In this document: one piece after another, positions 35,685 through 44,952 of the stretch
Layout: each line of letters begins with the position of its first letter
Position numbering within the stretch: position 1 is the stretch's first letter
Source of the DNA: Colwellia sp. 39_35_sub15_T18
GTDB taxonomy: Bacteria; Pseudomonadota; Gammaproteobacteria; Enterobacterales; Alteromonadaceae
Length of the DNA stretch: 64,000 nt
Assembly (NCBI GenBank): GCA_002162675.1
Contig: MAAE01000040.1
Location: forward strand, 1 to 64,000
Direction of reading: 5' to 3'
The notes under the pieces: generated by a model
The model's database searches: none
Seen by the model: only the letters and a program-made list of their open reading frames with translations
Told to the model about the DNA's origin: nothing
Program-made: the position numbers and the translations under genes

Positions 35685-36074
35685 TTAGTCTTCGTCGATA
35701 GAGTTCTTGTAACCTTGGGCATCTAGCAAGTTTTCTAACTCACTGGCATCATCGAGTTTAAGTTTGAATAACCAACCGTCACCAAAAGCATCTGAATTTA
35801 CTAATTCAGGAGAGTCTTCTAAGTCTTCATTTACTTCAATAACTTCACCAGAAACGGGTGCGTATATATCTGAAGCGGCTTTTACTGATTCAGCAACACA
35901 AACATCATCGCCGGTGCTAACTTCATCACCAACATCAGGTAATTCAACAAAAACCATATCGCCTAAAAGGTCTTGGGCGTGATCCGTGATACCGACAGTA
36001 ACAGTACCGTCACCTTCATTGCGTACCCATTCGTGCGATGTTGCATATTTCAATTCTGAAGGAATATTGCTCAT
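35685..36074 (-). CDS. gcvH: Glycine cleavage system H protein
   Basis: Lipoyl carrier that shuttles the aminomethyl group between P, T and L proteins. The lipoylated Lys65 is in [44 protein letters not shown] at the start is canonical. Length 129 is standard. It lies between gcvT and gcvP. The L-protein (lpd) is not in this window, as is usual since it is shared with other dehydrogenases. Confidence 0.98.
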   Translation of the reverse strand: MSNIPSELKYATSHEWVRNEGDGTVTVGITDHAQDLLGDMVFVELPDVGDEVSTGDDVCVAESVKAASDIYAPVSGEVIEVNEDLEDSPELVNSDAFGDGWLFKLKLDDASELENLLDAQGYKNSIDED

Positions 36075-36226
36075 TTTTATTTTTCCTATTGGTTAAATAT
36101 TTTTAATGTAAATCTAAGTTTGGTTAAATTTTTATAGCACAAAAACTCATAAATAATACTAGTACAAATCCTAAATAATTGGGATTGTAGTGAAGACAAT
36201 AAAGTTATAGTTTCAAGTATGACGGA

Positions 36227-37333
36227 TTAAAATACTTTTTTGCCGTTGCGGACAAAACTTGGCTTAGTCACTTGTACTTTAACTAACTTCTTGCGCATTT
36301 CTACTTCGACTATATCGCCAACTTTGACGCTACGAGGTACGCGTGCTAAAGCAACGCTGTGCCCTAATGTTGGAGAAAAAGTACCGGAAGTGATAATTCC
36401 TTCAAAAAGAGCACCGTCGCCTAAGTCGGTAAGCACTTTTTGGCCAGTACGAAGCACGCCTTTTTCGGTTAATACTAAACCTACCAGTTTCGGTTGCTCG
36501 CCGGCAGCTTTTTGTGCGGTTAGTACATCACGACCAATGAAAGCACGATCAGTCGGCTCCCAGCTGATTGTCCATGCCATATTAGCGGCTAAGGGCGAAA
36601 CAGTTTCGTCCATATCTAAACCGTAAAGGTTCATACCCGCTTCTAAACGTAAGGTGTCGCGTGCGCCTAAACCACATGGGGCAACACCGGCGTCAATTAG
36701 TTTTTGCCAAAAATCTTCTGCGGCGCTATCAGGGACAATGATTTCGTAACCGTCTTCACCCGTGTAGCCAGTCGTGGCGATAAATAAATCACCCACTTGC
36801 ACACCAAAAAATGGTTTCATACCTTCAACGGCAACAATTTGTGCTGGAGTTAATAGCTTAGCGACTTTGGCTTTTGCTTGTGGACCTTGTACGGCGATCA
36901 TGCCAAATTCAGGGCGTTCAGTAATGGTGAGATCAAAACCTGCCGCTTGCTTGGTCATCCAGGCTAAGTCTTTTTCACGTGTCGCTGAATTGACCACTAA
37001 ACGATAATTAGTGTCTGAGAAGAAGTAGATAATCAAATCATCAATTACGCCACCTTCTTCATTTAACATACCTGTATACAATGCTTTGCCAGCAACGGTT
37101 AGCTTGGCAACATCATTGATAACCAAGCGGCGCAAAAATGCTTTTGCATCTGTGCCTTGGACATCAACAATGGTCATGTGAGAAACATCAAACATGCCAG
37201 CATTTTGGCGAACAGCGTGGTGCTCTTCTATTTGTGAGCCATAGTTAATGGGCATTTCCCAGCCGTGAAAATCAACCATTTTAGCGCCAGAAGCTAAATG
37301 TTTTGCATGTAATACGGTTTTATTGGTCATCAT
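36227..37333 (-). CDS. gcvT: Aminomethyltransferase (glycine cleavage T protein)
   Basis: Transfers the methylene group from GcvH to tetrahydrofolate and releases ammonia. Seen are [31 protein letters not shown] with the catalytic-site Asp, [21 protein letters not shown], and the C-terminal beta-barrel ending VRNGKKVF. Length 368 is normal. Two ATGs in tandem (37333, 37330) can start it. It is the first gene of the gcv set. No glycine riboswitch was recognised in the 414 bp upstream, which hold a dispersed repeat. Confidence 0.98.
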   Translation of the reverse strand: MMTNKTVLHAKHLASGAKMVDFHGWEMPINYGSQIEEHHAVRQNAGMFDVSHMTIVDVQGTDAKAFLRRLVINDVAKLTVAGKALYTGMLNEEGGVIDDLIIYFFSDTNYRLVVNSATREKDLAWMTKQAAGFDLTITERPEFGMIAVQGPQAKAKVAKLLTPAQIVAVEGMKPFFGVQVGDLFIATTGYTGEDGYEIIVPDSAAEDFWQKLIDAGVAPCGLGARDTLRLEAGMNLYGLDMDETVSPLAANMAWTISWEPTDRAFIGRDVLTAQKAAGEQPKLVGLVLTEKGVLRTGQKVLTDLGDGALFEGIITSGTFSPTLGHSVALARVPRSVKVGDIVEVEMRKKLVKVQVTKPSFVRNGKKVF

Positions 37334-37747
37334 TCATACCTAAGAAGCCATACTTAAAAGTAAAGAGGCTGATAAAATTTGCAGCAATTATAGCCGCTGT
37401 ACTCTGCTGATTCAACAAACCTGTAATGACAAATTCAAATAAAAAACCAACTTATCTTAAAAGTCAGAATTTAATTTTTTATATCGAAGTGTTTTGAAAT
37501 TTAAACCTAAACTTCGGCGTTGATAAAGGGGATAGCTGTAATAAATTTTATAATTTTTTATCACTGTCACGGTAAATTATTGACAAATAGGGGGGGAATT
37601 GTAGGCCTTGCTTCGCACTACACCGAGCATGGCAGAGCCTTTGTGTAGGCTCGAAGAGCCCTTTGTGGAGCATAGCGACTCGGTGGTGAATAGTTGGTGT
37701 TTTTTTATTACTGCTGCGGCAGGCTGAGCAAGGAGCAGGGCAGCAGC
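37334..37747. other. Intergenic region between ubiI and gcvT
   Basis: 414 bp without a gene. The gcvT promoter must lie here. A copy of the CACCGAG dispersed repeat occupies 37600-37693, and a run of seven Gs is at 37590-37596. No glycine riboswitch pattern was found on the minus strand. Confidence 0.5.
37600..37693. repeat. CACCGAG dispersed repeat, copy 1
   Basis: Complementary ends CACCGAG (37621-37627) and CTCGGTG (37679-37685) enclose a small hairpin GGCTC-GAA-GAGCC and the shared text CCCTTTGTGGAGCATAGC. Related copies are at 40380, 48511 and 62473. Confidence 0.8.
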
Positions 37748-39007
37748 TTAGCTTGGCTTATGGCGTGCTAATTCCGGCAAGTCGGCTTTCAGGCCAAGCG
37801 CTTGTTCAATCATTAATTTTTTGGCGGGCTTAATATTGTTAAGCAAGCTCATACCAATACCACGCAGTAATTTTAAGCCATTTTGTTGTACCGCAAACGT
37901 TTGCTTAATCGCTTCCATGGCGGTGATCATTTCAATCGCTTCGGCTTTTCGATAACGTGCAAAGGCTTTTAGTACTTTTTGATCCGCCAGATCTTGCTCT
38001 GGTGTTAAGCTGGCTAAGCTTTGGGCTAATGAGGCCGCATCAAGTAAGCCTAAGTTAACGCCTTGCCCAGCTAACGGGTGAATTGTATGAGCCGCATCGC
38101 CAATAAGTACCGTGCGATCTTTGACAAAATCTTGCGCTAAACGCATCGTTAAAGGGTGAGTAAAGCGCTCGCTAATTAATTCAATGGCGCCTAACTTACC
38201 GTCACTAGCGGCCGTTAATTCTTTAGCAAAATCTGTTGGCGAAAGCTCAATTAATCGTTTCGCTTCCTCGGGAGATGTTGAGTAAACAATCGAGCAAGTG
38301 TTGCCATGTTGCGGGAAAAGAGGCAAAAACGCTAACGGACCGGTCGGCAGAAATACTTGCCATGCGGTATTTTTATGGCCTTGCAAACAGTTAACCGTGG
38401 CAACGATAGCGTGGTGATCATAATCACGAGTGATCATGGGGGTGGCTAGTTGTTTTCTAAGCCAAGAATTCGCACCGTCTGCACCAACAACGAGTTTGGC
38501 GATTAATGGCATTTGTGGGGGGGTATTGTTTGTGTGTGTATCGGGTAGCTCAAAACTGGCAAACACTTCACTTTCGCCCATCGCAATATTGGCTAATTTA
38601 CTGTGCGTGAAAAAACTAATGCCTTGGTCTTGTTGAGCTTTTTCCCATAAGACATTACGAATGACTGTGTTTTCAATAATCCAGCCCAACTGTTCATTTT
38701 TTGGAAAACTATTTAAATCGGCTACTGAAAAATCAAGTTTTCCTAAACCGGCTTTATCCCATATATGCATGTGTTGATAAGCTTGCAGGCGTTGCTTTTC
38801 AATATCAGCCCAGACATCTAGCTGTTCAAAAATGGTTTTGCTTGCGACATTAATGGCACTAACCCGTACTTCGGGCTCGCTGCTTAAATCAGCGATAGGT
38901 AAAGTATCGGCTATGGCAATGGTTAGGTTGGTGTTTTTTCTTAACGCCAGCGCTAAGGTCAAACCAACCATGCCGGCGCCAACAATTAATAAATCAAATT
39001 TTTGCAT
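37748..39007 (-). CDS. ubiI: FAD-dependent ubiquinone biosynthesis hydroxylase (UbiI/VisC-like)
   Basis: Flavoprotein monooxygenase that hydroxylates the ubiquinone ring precursor, C5 for UbiI. It has the FAD-binding GAGMVG (residues 10-15) and the second motif VLIGDAAHTIHPLAGQGVNLGLLDA, typical of UbiH/UbiF/UbiI. The position after pepP-ubiH matches visC/ubiI in E. coli, which is the main reason for choosing UbiI over UbiF. Length 419. It is the last gene of ygfB-pepP-ubiH-ubiI on the minus strand, 75 bp after ubiH. Confidence 0.9.
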   Translation of the reverse strand: MQKFDLLIVGAGMVGLTLALALRKNTNLTIAIADTLPIADLSSEPEVRVSAINVASKTIFEQLDVWADIEKQRLQAYQHMHIWDKAGLGKLDFSVADLNSFPKNEQLGWIIENTVIRNVLWEKAQQDQGISFFTHSKLANIAMGESEVFASFELPDTHTNNTPPQMPLIAKLVVGADGANSWLRKQLATPMITRDYDHHAIVATVNCLQGHKNTAWQVFLPTGPLAFLPLFPQHGNTCSIVYSTSPEEAKRLIELSPTDFAKELTAASDGKLGAIELISERFTHPLTMRLAQDFVKDRTVLIGDAAHTIHPLAGQGVNLGLLDAASLAQSLASLTPEQDLADQKVLKAFARYRKAEAIEMITAMEAIKQTFAVQQNGLKLLRGIGMSLLNNIKPAKKLMIEQALGLKADLPELARHKPS

Positions 39008-39082
39008 TTTTCTCTAACCTTTTAGGGTTTTTTAGCCAAGTTAACTTTCTAAAATTTGCTTGCTAACATTAGCTTTCTACAA

Positions 39083-40336
39083 TTAGTAACCCATCAGCTT
39101 ATTGACTAAGGTATTTTTTAACGGGGAAATATAATTCATCATTTTCAAAGCTATATTTCTGCCAGTCACCAGTGGTGGTAAATCATTGGCAAATAAGGTG
39201 ACTAATGAGTCTGTTAGCGCAATAACTTGTTTTTGATCTAACAAGCGCTGCTTAGCATAGTCATTAAGTAAGGCAAAACTGCCAATGTCTCGGTTCGCTT
39301 GTAACTGTTTGGCAAGTAAACTAGCCATTAGCTCTACATCGCGTAATCCTAAGTTAAAGCCTTGCCCTGCAATAGGATGAATAGTGTGGGAGGCATTACC
39401 AATTAAGGCCATTCGGTGATACGTTTGCTGCTGTGCCTGCAATAATACTAATGGGTAAACATCACGTTTTCCGATATGCGTTATGGCGCCAAGCCAATGG
39501 CCAAAAGCAAGTTCGAGTTGTGCTTTCAAATCGTTATCATTCAAGGCTAAGACATGTTCACTTTGCTCTGACGACATAGTCCATACCAGTGAACAACGGT
39601 TTTTTGTGCTTGGTTCGGTTTTTAGTTCGCCTCTTGATTCGGAAAGGGGCAACATGGCGATTGGGCCAAATTCAGTGAATCGCTCAAACGCTTTGTTTTG
39701 GTGAGGGTTTTCGGTGGCGACATTGGCTATTAATGCAACTTGGTGATAATCACTGTCACTAACATTAATACCTGCAAATTGCCGACATGGAGAATTTGCG
39801 CCGTCACAAGCAAGTAATAAACTTGTCTCAACAGATTGTCCTGAGCTAAGTGCGATACTTATGTTGTTGGTATCATTATTTGGCTGCCAATTAATATCGA
39901 TAATACTGTCGGGGCATAACCAATGGATATTGGTTTTATCGGCTAATTCTGTTAATAAGCCTTTGCCAATCAATGCCATTTCAATAACATAACCTAGCGC
40001 AGTAACATTATGCTCTTGTGCTTCAAGCCGAGCTTTACCGTAGTGACCTCGATCAGAAATATCAATTTTTTCAATGGCGCAAGCATCATTTGCTAAATGC
40101 TGCCAAACCCCCATATCTTTTAAATAAGCCGCGCTACCATGAGAGAGAGCCAAAACGCGATCATCAAAAAGTGCGGGCGTATTGTTTTGCTGCGTTAGCT
40201 CGTTCACTTCAACAATGGCAATAGATAATAAGCTACCATCAGCTTTGGTTAATTTTGCCAAACTTAATGCCATTAAACAGCCAGATAAGCCACCACCAGA
40301 GATAATAATATCGAATGCTATTTTACTTTTATCCAT
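39083..40336 (-). CDS. ubiH: 2-octaprenyl-6-methoxyphenyl hydroxylase
   Basis: FAD monooxygenase of ubiquinone synthesis (C1 hydroxylation in E. coli). FAD motifs: ISGGGLSGCLMALSL near residues 12-26 and MALIGNASHTIHPIAGQGFNLGLRDVELMA in the C-terminal half; VLALSHGSAAYLKDMGVW is UbiH-like. Length 417. Gene order pepP-ubiH-ubiI is the same as in enterobacteria. A dispersed repeat (40380-40493) fills much of the 186-bp gap from pepP. Confidence 0.93.
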   Translation of the reverse strand: MDKSKIAFDIIISGGGLSGCLMALSLAKLTKADGSLLSIAIVEVNELTQQNNTPALFDDRVLALSHGSAAYLKDMGVWQHLANDACAIEKIDISDRGHYGKARLEAQEHNVTALGYVIEMALIGKGLLTELADKTNIHWLCPDSIIDINWQPNNDTNNISIALSSGQSVETSLLLACDGANSPCRQFAGINVSDSDYHQVALIANVATENPHQNKAFERFTEFGPIAMLPLSESRGELKTEPSTKNRCSLVWTMSSEQSEHVLALNDNDLKAQLELAFGHWLGAITHIGKRDVYPLVLLQAQQQTYHRMALIGNASHTIHPIAGQGFNLGLRDVELMASLLAKQLQANRDIGSFALLNDYAKQRLLDQKQVIALTDSLVTLFANDLPPLVTGRNIALKMMNYISPLKNTLVNKLMGY

Positions 40337-40379
40337 AATTATATTTTCTTTTTCGTATTTATTCAGCTTAATAAATGTT

Positions 40380-40493
40380 TACCACAGAGAACACCGAGGT
40401 CACAACACTATAACGAGAATAATAAAACCTCTGTGTAGGCTCGAAGAGCCCTTTGTAAAGCATAGCGACTCGGTGGTGAATAGTTACTTTTTT
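40380..40493. repeat. CACCGAG dispersed repeat, copy 2
   Basis: ACCACAGAGAACACCGAG at the left and GACTCGGTGGTGAATAG at the right, with GGCTC-GAA-GAGCC inside. It lies inside the pepP-ubiH gap and would be transcribed as a hairpin in that mRNA. Confidence 0.8.
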
Positions 40494-40522
40494 CCATGTT
40501 ACTTAATACTTAAAGTTGTGCT

Positions 40523-41869
40523 TTAGCGCTTCATTAAGGTTTCAATGTCAGTAATTGTTTCGGGACAATTAGCGGTTAAATTTTCACAGCCTTGCTTGGT
40601 GACGACAATATTATCTTCAATACGAATACCAATACCGCGCCATTGCTCCGCTATATCCATATCATCAAGCGGCATATACAAACCGGGTTCAATGGTGAGT
40701 ACCATGCCCGGTGTAAATTCACGACACTGCTCTTTATTGTCATTAATATGGTAATCGCCAACATCATGAACGTCTAAACCGAGCCAGTGCCCTAAACCGT
40801 GAATAAAGTATTTTTTACTGGCTTTTTCTTTGACTAATTCGGTTAAATCACCCGATAAAATGCCTAAATCAAGCAAACCTCTGGTTAAATATTCGTTGGC
40901 GATATTATTGAGCTTGGCAAAAGTAGTGCCCGGTTTAATGGCTGAAATTACCGCTACTTTGGCATTCAGTACCAGTTGATATAAGGCTTTTTGTGGTTCA
41001 GTAAATTTGCCATTAACGGGGAAGGTGCGGGTGATATCTGCGGCATAGCCGGATAATTCACCACCCGCATCAATCAGCAGCAAGTCGTTATTAACTAAAC
41101 GAGCACTGTTATCAGTGTAATGTAAAATATTAGCATTATCGCCACCGGCAACAATGGTGGCATAAGCCGCATAACGGGCGCCATGGTGAGTAAATTCGTG
41201 CAGTATTTCATTTTCTATTTGATATTCAAACAATCCTGCGCTTGTTATTTGCATCGCTCTTTGATGGGCTAAGCCTGAAATAGTATTCACTTGGCGCATT
41301 AATTCGATTTCATTAGTACTTTTAATTAATCGTAGTTCGTCAATCATTGGGCTGACATCAATTAACTGGGTCGGGACTTTTTCGCCTTGACGAGTACTTG
41401 CCCGTACTTGTGCTAAATAACCAAAAACGTGCTGAGATAAGTTTTCATCATCAAAGGCAAAATAAACCTGTTTGATGCCGTTCAAATATTGCGGCACTAA
41501 TTCGCTTTGTTCATCTAGAGTAAAGCATTGGTCAAGCTGATAATGCTGACAGGCTTTTTCTTGGCCAATTCGACGACCATGCCAAATTTCGTGTTTTTTG
41601 TCTTTAGGCAGTGAAAACAAAATGCTTTGCTCACTGCTTGCTTGTTTTATTAACATTAACATTGCATCGGGCTCATTAAAGCCAGTTAAGTAATAAAAAC
41701 TCTTGTTTTGACAAAAAGCGAATTCGGTATCATTGCTGCGTGTTACTTCGCTCGCCGCGCTAAAAAAAGCAACACTGTTCTCTGTCATTTGTGCAAAGAG
41801 CTTACTTCTATGAGTCACAAACTCACTGATTGGCAGTATTGCAATGCCGGGTAAATTTTGATTTGTCAT
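40523..41869 (-). CDS. pepP: Xaa-Pro aminopeptidase (aminopeptidase P)
   Basis: Dimetal peptidase that removes the residue before a proline. The pita-bread fold ligands are visible: Asp in LLLIDAGGE and Asp in GYAADITRTFPV, His in FIHGLGHWLGLDVHDVG, Glu in TIEPGLY and Glu in GIRIEDNIVV. An N-terminal domain (about 1-175) precedes the catalytic domain. Length 448 is close to E. coli PepP (441). It starts 9 bp after ygfB and is in the same minus-strand unit. Confidence 0.96.
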   Translation of the reverse strand: MTNQNLPGIAILPISEFVTHRSKLFAQMTENSVAFFSAASEVTRSNDTEFAFCQNKSFYYLTGFNEPDAMLMLIKQASSEQSILFSLPKDKKHEIWHGRRIGQEKACQHYQLDQCFTLDEQSELVPQYLNGIKQVYFAFDDENLSQHVFGYLAQVRASTRQGEKVPTQLIDVSPMIDELRLIKSTNEIELMRQVNTISGLAHQRAMQITSAGLFEYQIENEILHEFTHHGARYAAYATIVAGGDNANILHYTDNSARLVNNDLLLIDAGGELSGYAADITRTFPVNGKFTEPQKALYQLVLNAKVAVISAIKPGTTFAKLNNIANEYLTRGLLDLGILSGDLTELVKEKASKKYFIHGLGHWLGLDVHDVGDYHINDNKEQCREFTPGMVLTIEPGLYMPLDDMDIAEQWRGIGIRIEDNIVVTKQGCENLTANCPETITDIETLMKR

Positions 41870-41878
41870 GGCTGATCT

Positions 41879-42487
41879 CTAGTGAATAGTGTCGTTAGTA
41901 CTCGCGCCATTATTAGCTGAATTAGCGGGCAGGGTGCCTAGCTCACTAAAACATAGCAATGCCGAAATACGAACATATTCACAGATTTCGAAAAATGCTT
42001 GTTCGCTGTCTTCATCTTCTTCCATTTCTGCAGAAATATTGGCAATTTCAGCAAAATCAATAAGCACTTCTTTCACTTCACTTGATGTTACTGGGCTATC
42101 TTTTTGTTGCAAGCCAAAGCCTAAGTTAAAGCCCTGAACCCAAGCACCAAGTGCATGTCCTCGCTCAACAAGTGAGTCATCATCGTCGGGTAACATTAAT
42201 TGAAAAGTGTAGGTGTCATCAAGAATATCGGTCCAAAGTTCGCGGTACATTTGCTTAACTAATTTTTTAACGGCTTTGGGAAAACCGTCGCTACCTTGCG
42301 GTGAAAAATCTAATAAATCGTCTAGCATTCCTAAATAGCTTTGTTCTTCAAAAGCGAAACCCGCGCACACTAACCCCGCTAGCACACCATGAACTTCACT
42401 GGCGTGGGCTTTAATGTTTTCGGTGGTGATCACGGCTTGTGCGCTAGCAAAATCGACTTTGTTATTGCCGAGGGTGTTATTTGTCAT
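41879..42487 (-). CDS. ygfB: UPF0149 family protein YgfB
   Basis: Helical protein of the YgfB/YecA group. Family features: HASEVHGVLAGLVCAGF near the N-terminus, HALGAWVQGFNLGFGLQ and an acidic C-terminal part (MEEDEDSEQAFFEICEYVRISALLCF). Length 202 is near the E. coli homologue (about 190). The biochemical role is not settled; in Pseudomonas the homologue affects a regulator. It is the first gene of the ygfB-pepP-ubiH-ubiI set, divergent from zapA as in E. coli. Confidence 0.9.
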   Translation of the reverse strand: MTNNTLGNNKVDFASAQAVITTENIKAHASEVHGVLAGLVCAGFAFEEQSYLGMLDDLLDFSPQGSDGFPKAVKKLVKQMYRELWTDILDDTYTFQLMLPDDDDSLVERGHALGAWVQGFNLGFGLQQKDSPVTSSEVKEVLIDFAEIANISAEMEEDEDSEQAFFEICEYVRISALLCFSELGTLPANSANNGASTNDTIH

Positions 42488-42681
42488 GATGAGGCTCTAT
42501 ACCTTAGAAAAATCTTTGCTGCTATCCTAACACTGACCTACTGAAAAGGCATGGAAAATCCGATAAAACAGCTCATTTATCTGCCATTTGCTTGCAACAG
42601 GATAGCGGCACAGTTATAGTGCAGGTTATTATTGTAGGTCGCTACGGTATCTAATTAATTACGCTTGGAATTTCTCTGCAA

Positions 42682-42990
42682 ATGACTCAACGCACCGTTG
42701 AAATTAATGTGACTGATCGCAAACTAAAAGTTGCCTGTCCTATTGGGCAAGAAAGCGCATTACTTAGTGCGGCGGCAGAATTAAGTGTGCGCTTAACTAA
42801 GGCTAACAATAACAAATCTATTGCCACACCTGAGCAAGCATTGTTAATGACGGCACTTAATTTAACCAATGAGCTATTAAACGCAAAACAGCAACTGCAA
42901 GCTGAAAAAAAAGAAAATAAGCAAAAAATTGCTTTACTACAATCAACTATCGAACAAGCTTTAATTCCTTTGCATAATAAACAGGCTTAA
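42682..42990 (+). CDS. zapA: Cell division protein ZapA
   Basis: Binds FtsZ and promotes Z-ring bundling. The N-terminal MTQRTVEINVTDRKLKVACPIGQE is the usual ZapA globular part, and the C-terminal half (LLNAKQQLQAEKKENKQKIALLQSTIEQ) is the coiled coil that makes the tetramer. Length 102 is typical. It stands divergent from ygfB and upstream of 6S RNA, the same order as in enterobacteria, which supports both calls. Confidence 0.95.
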   Translation: MTQRTVEINVTDRKLKVACPIGQESALLSAAAELSVRLTKANNNKSIATPEQALLMTALNLTNELLNAKQQLQAEKKENKQKIALLQSTIEQALIPLHNKQA

Positions 42991-43132
42991 GTGCTTGTTT
43001 CTCTCTCGAGATTAAATAAATATTTACTGCTAATTGCTTAAGTTAACAGCATAAAATGTTTAAATACAGAACACTTAGCACTTGCTGGTGAAAAAACACT
43101 TAATTCAGCTGAATTTTTCGTTATAATGATTT

Positions 43133-43313
43133 CTGTCTTCTGGGATGTTTGTATGCGAACTATGTCCCTGAGCCGATAAGTTTTACCTTAGGGAGTTGAC
43201 TAATAGCTATTGCGCAAGCCCGGCTCGTATCGGGAAGCCTACGGTTAATATGATACTTCCGCCCTGAACACACGGTGTTCAGGACTATGTAAGCTGCGGC
43301 ATTCTGGAAGTCA
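43133..43313 (+). ncRNA. ssrS: 6S RNA
   Basis: Small RNA that mimics an open promoter and sequesters sigma-70 RNA polymerase. CCCTGAGCCGATA (43166-43178) is identical to the E. coli 6S motif, and GGGAAGCCTACGG matches its other conserved side. The ends pair through 43137-43147 with 43300-43310 (11 pairs counting G-U), closing the long helix. A TATAAT box at 43122-43127 sits the right distance before the proposed 5' end. It lies downstream of zapA, as in E. coli. The usual fau/ygfA gene does not follow; a repeat array does. Confidence 0.93.
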
Positions 43314-43785
43314 CTTATTACTTAGTCATATTATTTCAAGATAAACTACGGTGAGCTGCGGCGCTGAATAGCACTAGGGAAGTCACTTATTACTTCACTA
43401 CTTATAATATACTTTCAGGATTAAACTATTGTGAGCTGCGGCGCTGAATAGCATTCGGGAAGTCACTTATTACTTAGTCATATTATTTCAAGATAAACTA
43501 CGGTGAGCTGCGGCGCTGAATAGCACTCGGGAAGTCACTTATTACTTCACTACTGATAATATACTTCCAGGATTAAACTATTGTGAGCTGCGGCGCTGAA
43601 TAGCATTCGGGAAGTCACTTATTACTTAGTCATATTATTTCAAGATAAACTACGGTGAGCTGCGGCGCTGAATAGCACTAGGGAAGTCACTTATTACTTC
43701 ACTACTGATAATATACTTCCAGAATTAAACTATTGTGAGCTGCGGCGCTGAATAGCACTCGGGAAGTCATTCACTTTTTCTGTTT
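43292..43785 (+). repeat. Higher-order tandem array derived from the 6S RNA 3' end
   Basis: AGCTGCGGC recurs at 43292 (inside ssrS), 43354, 43434, 43506, 43586, 43658 and 43738. The steps are 62, 80, 72, 80, 72 and 80 bases. From 43354 on, an 80-bp type and a 72-bp type alternate, giving a 152-bp period. Each unit has GGGAAGTCA like the 6S terminus, and the array units carry a roughly 10-nt insertion after AGCTGCGGC. The 72-bp spacer is nearly identical to the sequence just after ssrS. Confidence 0.92.
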
Positions 43786-43909
43786 TTACTCCTTACTCCT
43801 TACTCCTTATTCACCACTTATTACTTGCTAATATTCCCTCAAGATCAACCTATTATGAGCTGCTTGTAAAGCAACACTCTGAAAGTCATTTCTGTGTTAT
43901 TATCTCATC
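43786..43909 (+). repeat. Degenerate end of the 6S-derived array
   Basis: After a run of CCTTACTCCTTACTCCTTA, the array text returns (CACTTATTACTTGCTAATATT) and a last AGCTGC at 43858 is followed by ACTCTGAAAGTCATTT, which resembles the 6S 3' end again. It reaches the murI start, so the murI promoter must lie in or before it. Confidence 0.6.
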
Positions 43910-44722
43910 ATGAATACAACTCAAACATTTGATAACCGCTCAATAGGTATTTTTGACTCAGGTATTGGCGGCTTATCTATAGCTAAGCGCATTAGTGAGC
44001 AATTACCCCACGAAAATTTGATCTATGTGGCGGACAGTCAACATGCTCCTTATGGGGAAAAATCTACGGGGTTTATTACCGAACGCGTCAATCTCATCGC
44101 TCAACAATTGATCAAACAAGAGTGTAAAGCTTTAGTTATCGCCTGCAACACCGCAACCGTTAATGCCATTAGCCAATTAAGATCGCAAGTTGATATTCCC
44201 ATTATAGGCGTAGAGCCGGCAATAAAACCGGCAGCAAAACAGAGTATAAATAAGAAAGTGGCGGTTTTAGTTACCCAAGCAACCAGTCAAAACCCAAATT
44301 TTCAACGCTTAATTGACAGACATCATAATGGTGCTCTTGTTACTATTCAGCCCTGCCCAGGTTTAGTCGAGCTAATTGAGCAAGGAAAACAACACAGTGA
44401 CCAATGCTATCAGTTGCTTAAAAAGTATCTTGAACCCTTGATGTCTGCAGGAGTTGATACTTTAGTGCTTGGTTGTACTCATTATCCTTTTGTTTTAGAA
44501 GCGATTACTTCAATTACCGGCGGCCTGATCCACGTTTTAGAAACCGCCACGCCAGTGACTAGTTATTTATCTAGGCAATTGAAAGATAAAGGCTTATCAG
44601 CAAACGTCAAACAAACTGGACAGCATCAGTTTTTTAGCTCAAAAGTGAGTGAACACCAACAACAACTTTTTAGCCAACTTTGGCAGGCGCCATTAACAGT
44701 AAACGCTTTAACAATTCTATAA
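43910..44722 (+). CDS. murI: Glutamate racemase
   Basis: Supplies D-glutamate for peptidoglycan. The two catalytic cysteines are in VIACNTATVNA (Cys79) and VLGCTHYPF (near 190), with Asp16 in GIFDSGIGGLS and the APYGEKS loop. Length 270 is standard. The gene begins directly after the 6S-derived repeat array. No operon partner is evident. Confidence 0.97.
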   Translation: MNTTQTFDNRSIGIFDSGIGGLSIAKRISEQLPHENLIYVADSQHAPYGEKSTGFITERVNLIAQQLIKQECKALVIACNTATVNAISQLRSQVDIPIIGVEPAIKPAAKQSINKKVAVLVTQATSQNPNFQRLIDRHHNGALVTIQPCPGLVELIEQGKQHSDQCYQLLKKYLEPLMSAGVDTLVLGCTHYPFVLEAITSITGGLIHVLETATPVTSYLSRQLKDKGLSANVKQTGQHQFFSSKVSEHQQQLFSQLWQAPLTVNALTIL

Positions 44723-44855
44723 ACTACTATATTAGCTATATCAACATGAAAAGCTTTATACACTTTCCTTTACAACTAACAAGCAAACAAGCAAACAAAC
44801 CAAACAATAAACAAAACAACGACAAAAATAACGAATCAAATAATTTAAGCCATTT

Positions 44856-44871
44856 AGACGTCTAGGCGTAA
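44856..44871. promoter_or_regulatory. MetJ-type operator upstream of metK
   Basis: AGACGTCT (44856-44863) is the exact MetJ consensus box. It is followed without a gap by AGGCGTAA, a weaker second 8-mer, which is the tandem arrangement MetJ needs. It lies about 90 bp before the metK start. Regulation by MetJ with S-adenosylmethionine is inferred, and metJ itself is not in the window. Confidence 0.75.
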
Positions 44872-44952
44872 AAAAGCTAGAAAAAGCCCCTTAAAGCATG
44901 TAATATCGCTCCATTATTTTATTCTCCACTTATATGTTAACGCTGAGGGTTT

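Noticed and set aside
37334-37600. Glycine riboswitch upstream of gcvT
   Set aside because: Looked for on the minus strand because of the known family association; no matching core was seen.
43354-43785. CRISPR-like array (repeats at regular steps)
   Set aside because: The intervals are themselves repeated (two alternating types), not unique spacers. The units derive from 6S RNA, and no cas genes are present.
44680-44865. 61-codon frame between murI and metK
   Set aside because: Overlaps the murI end and consists of low-complexity Lys/Asn/Gln text from an AAACAAGC-type repeat; it also covers the MetJ box.
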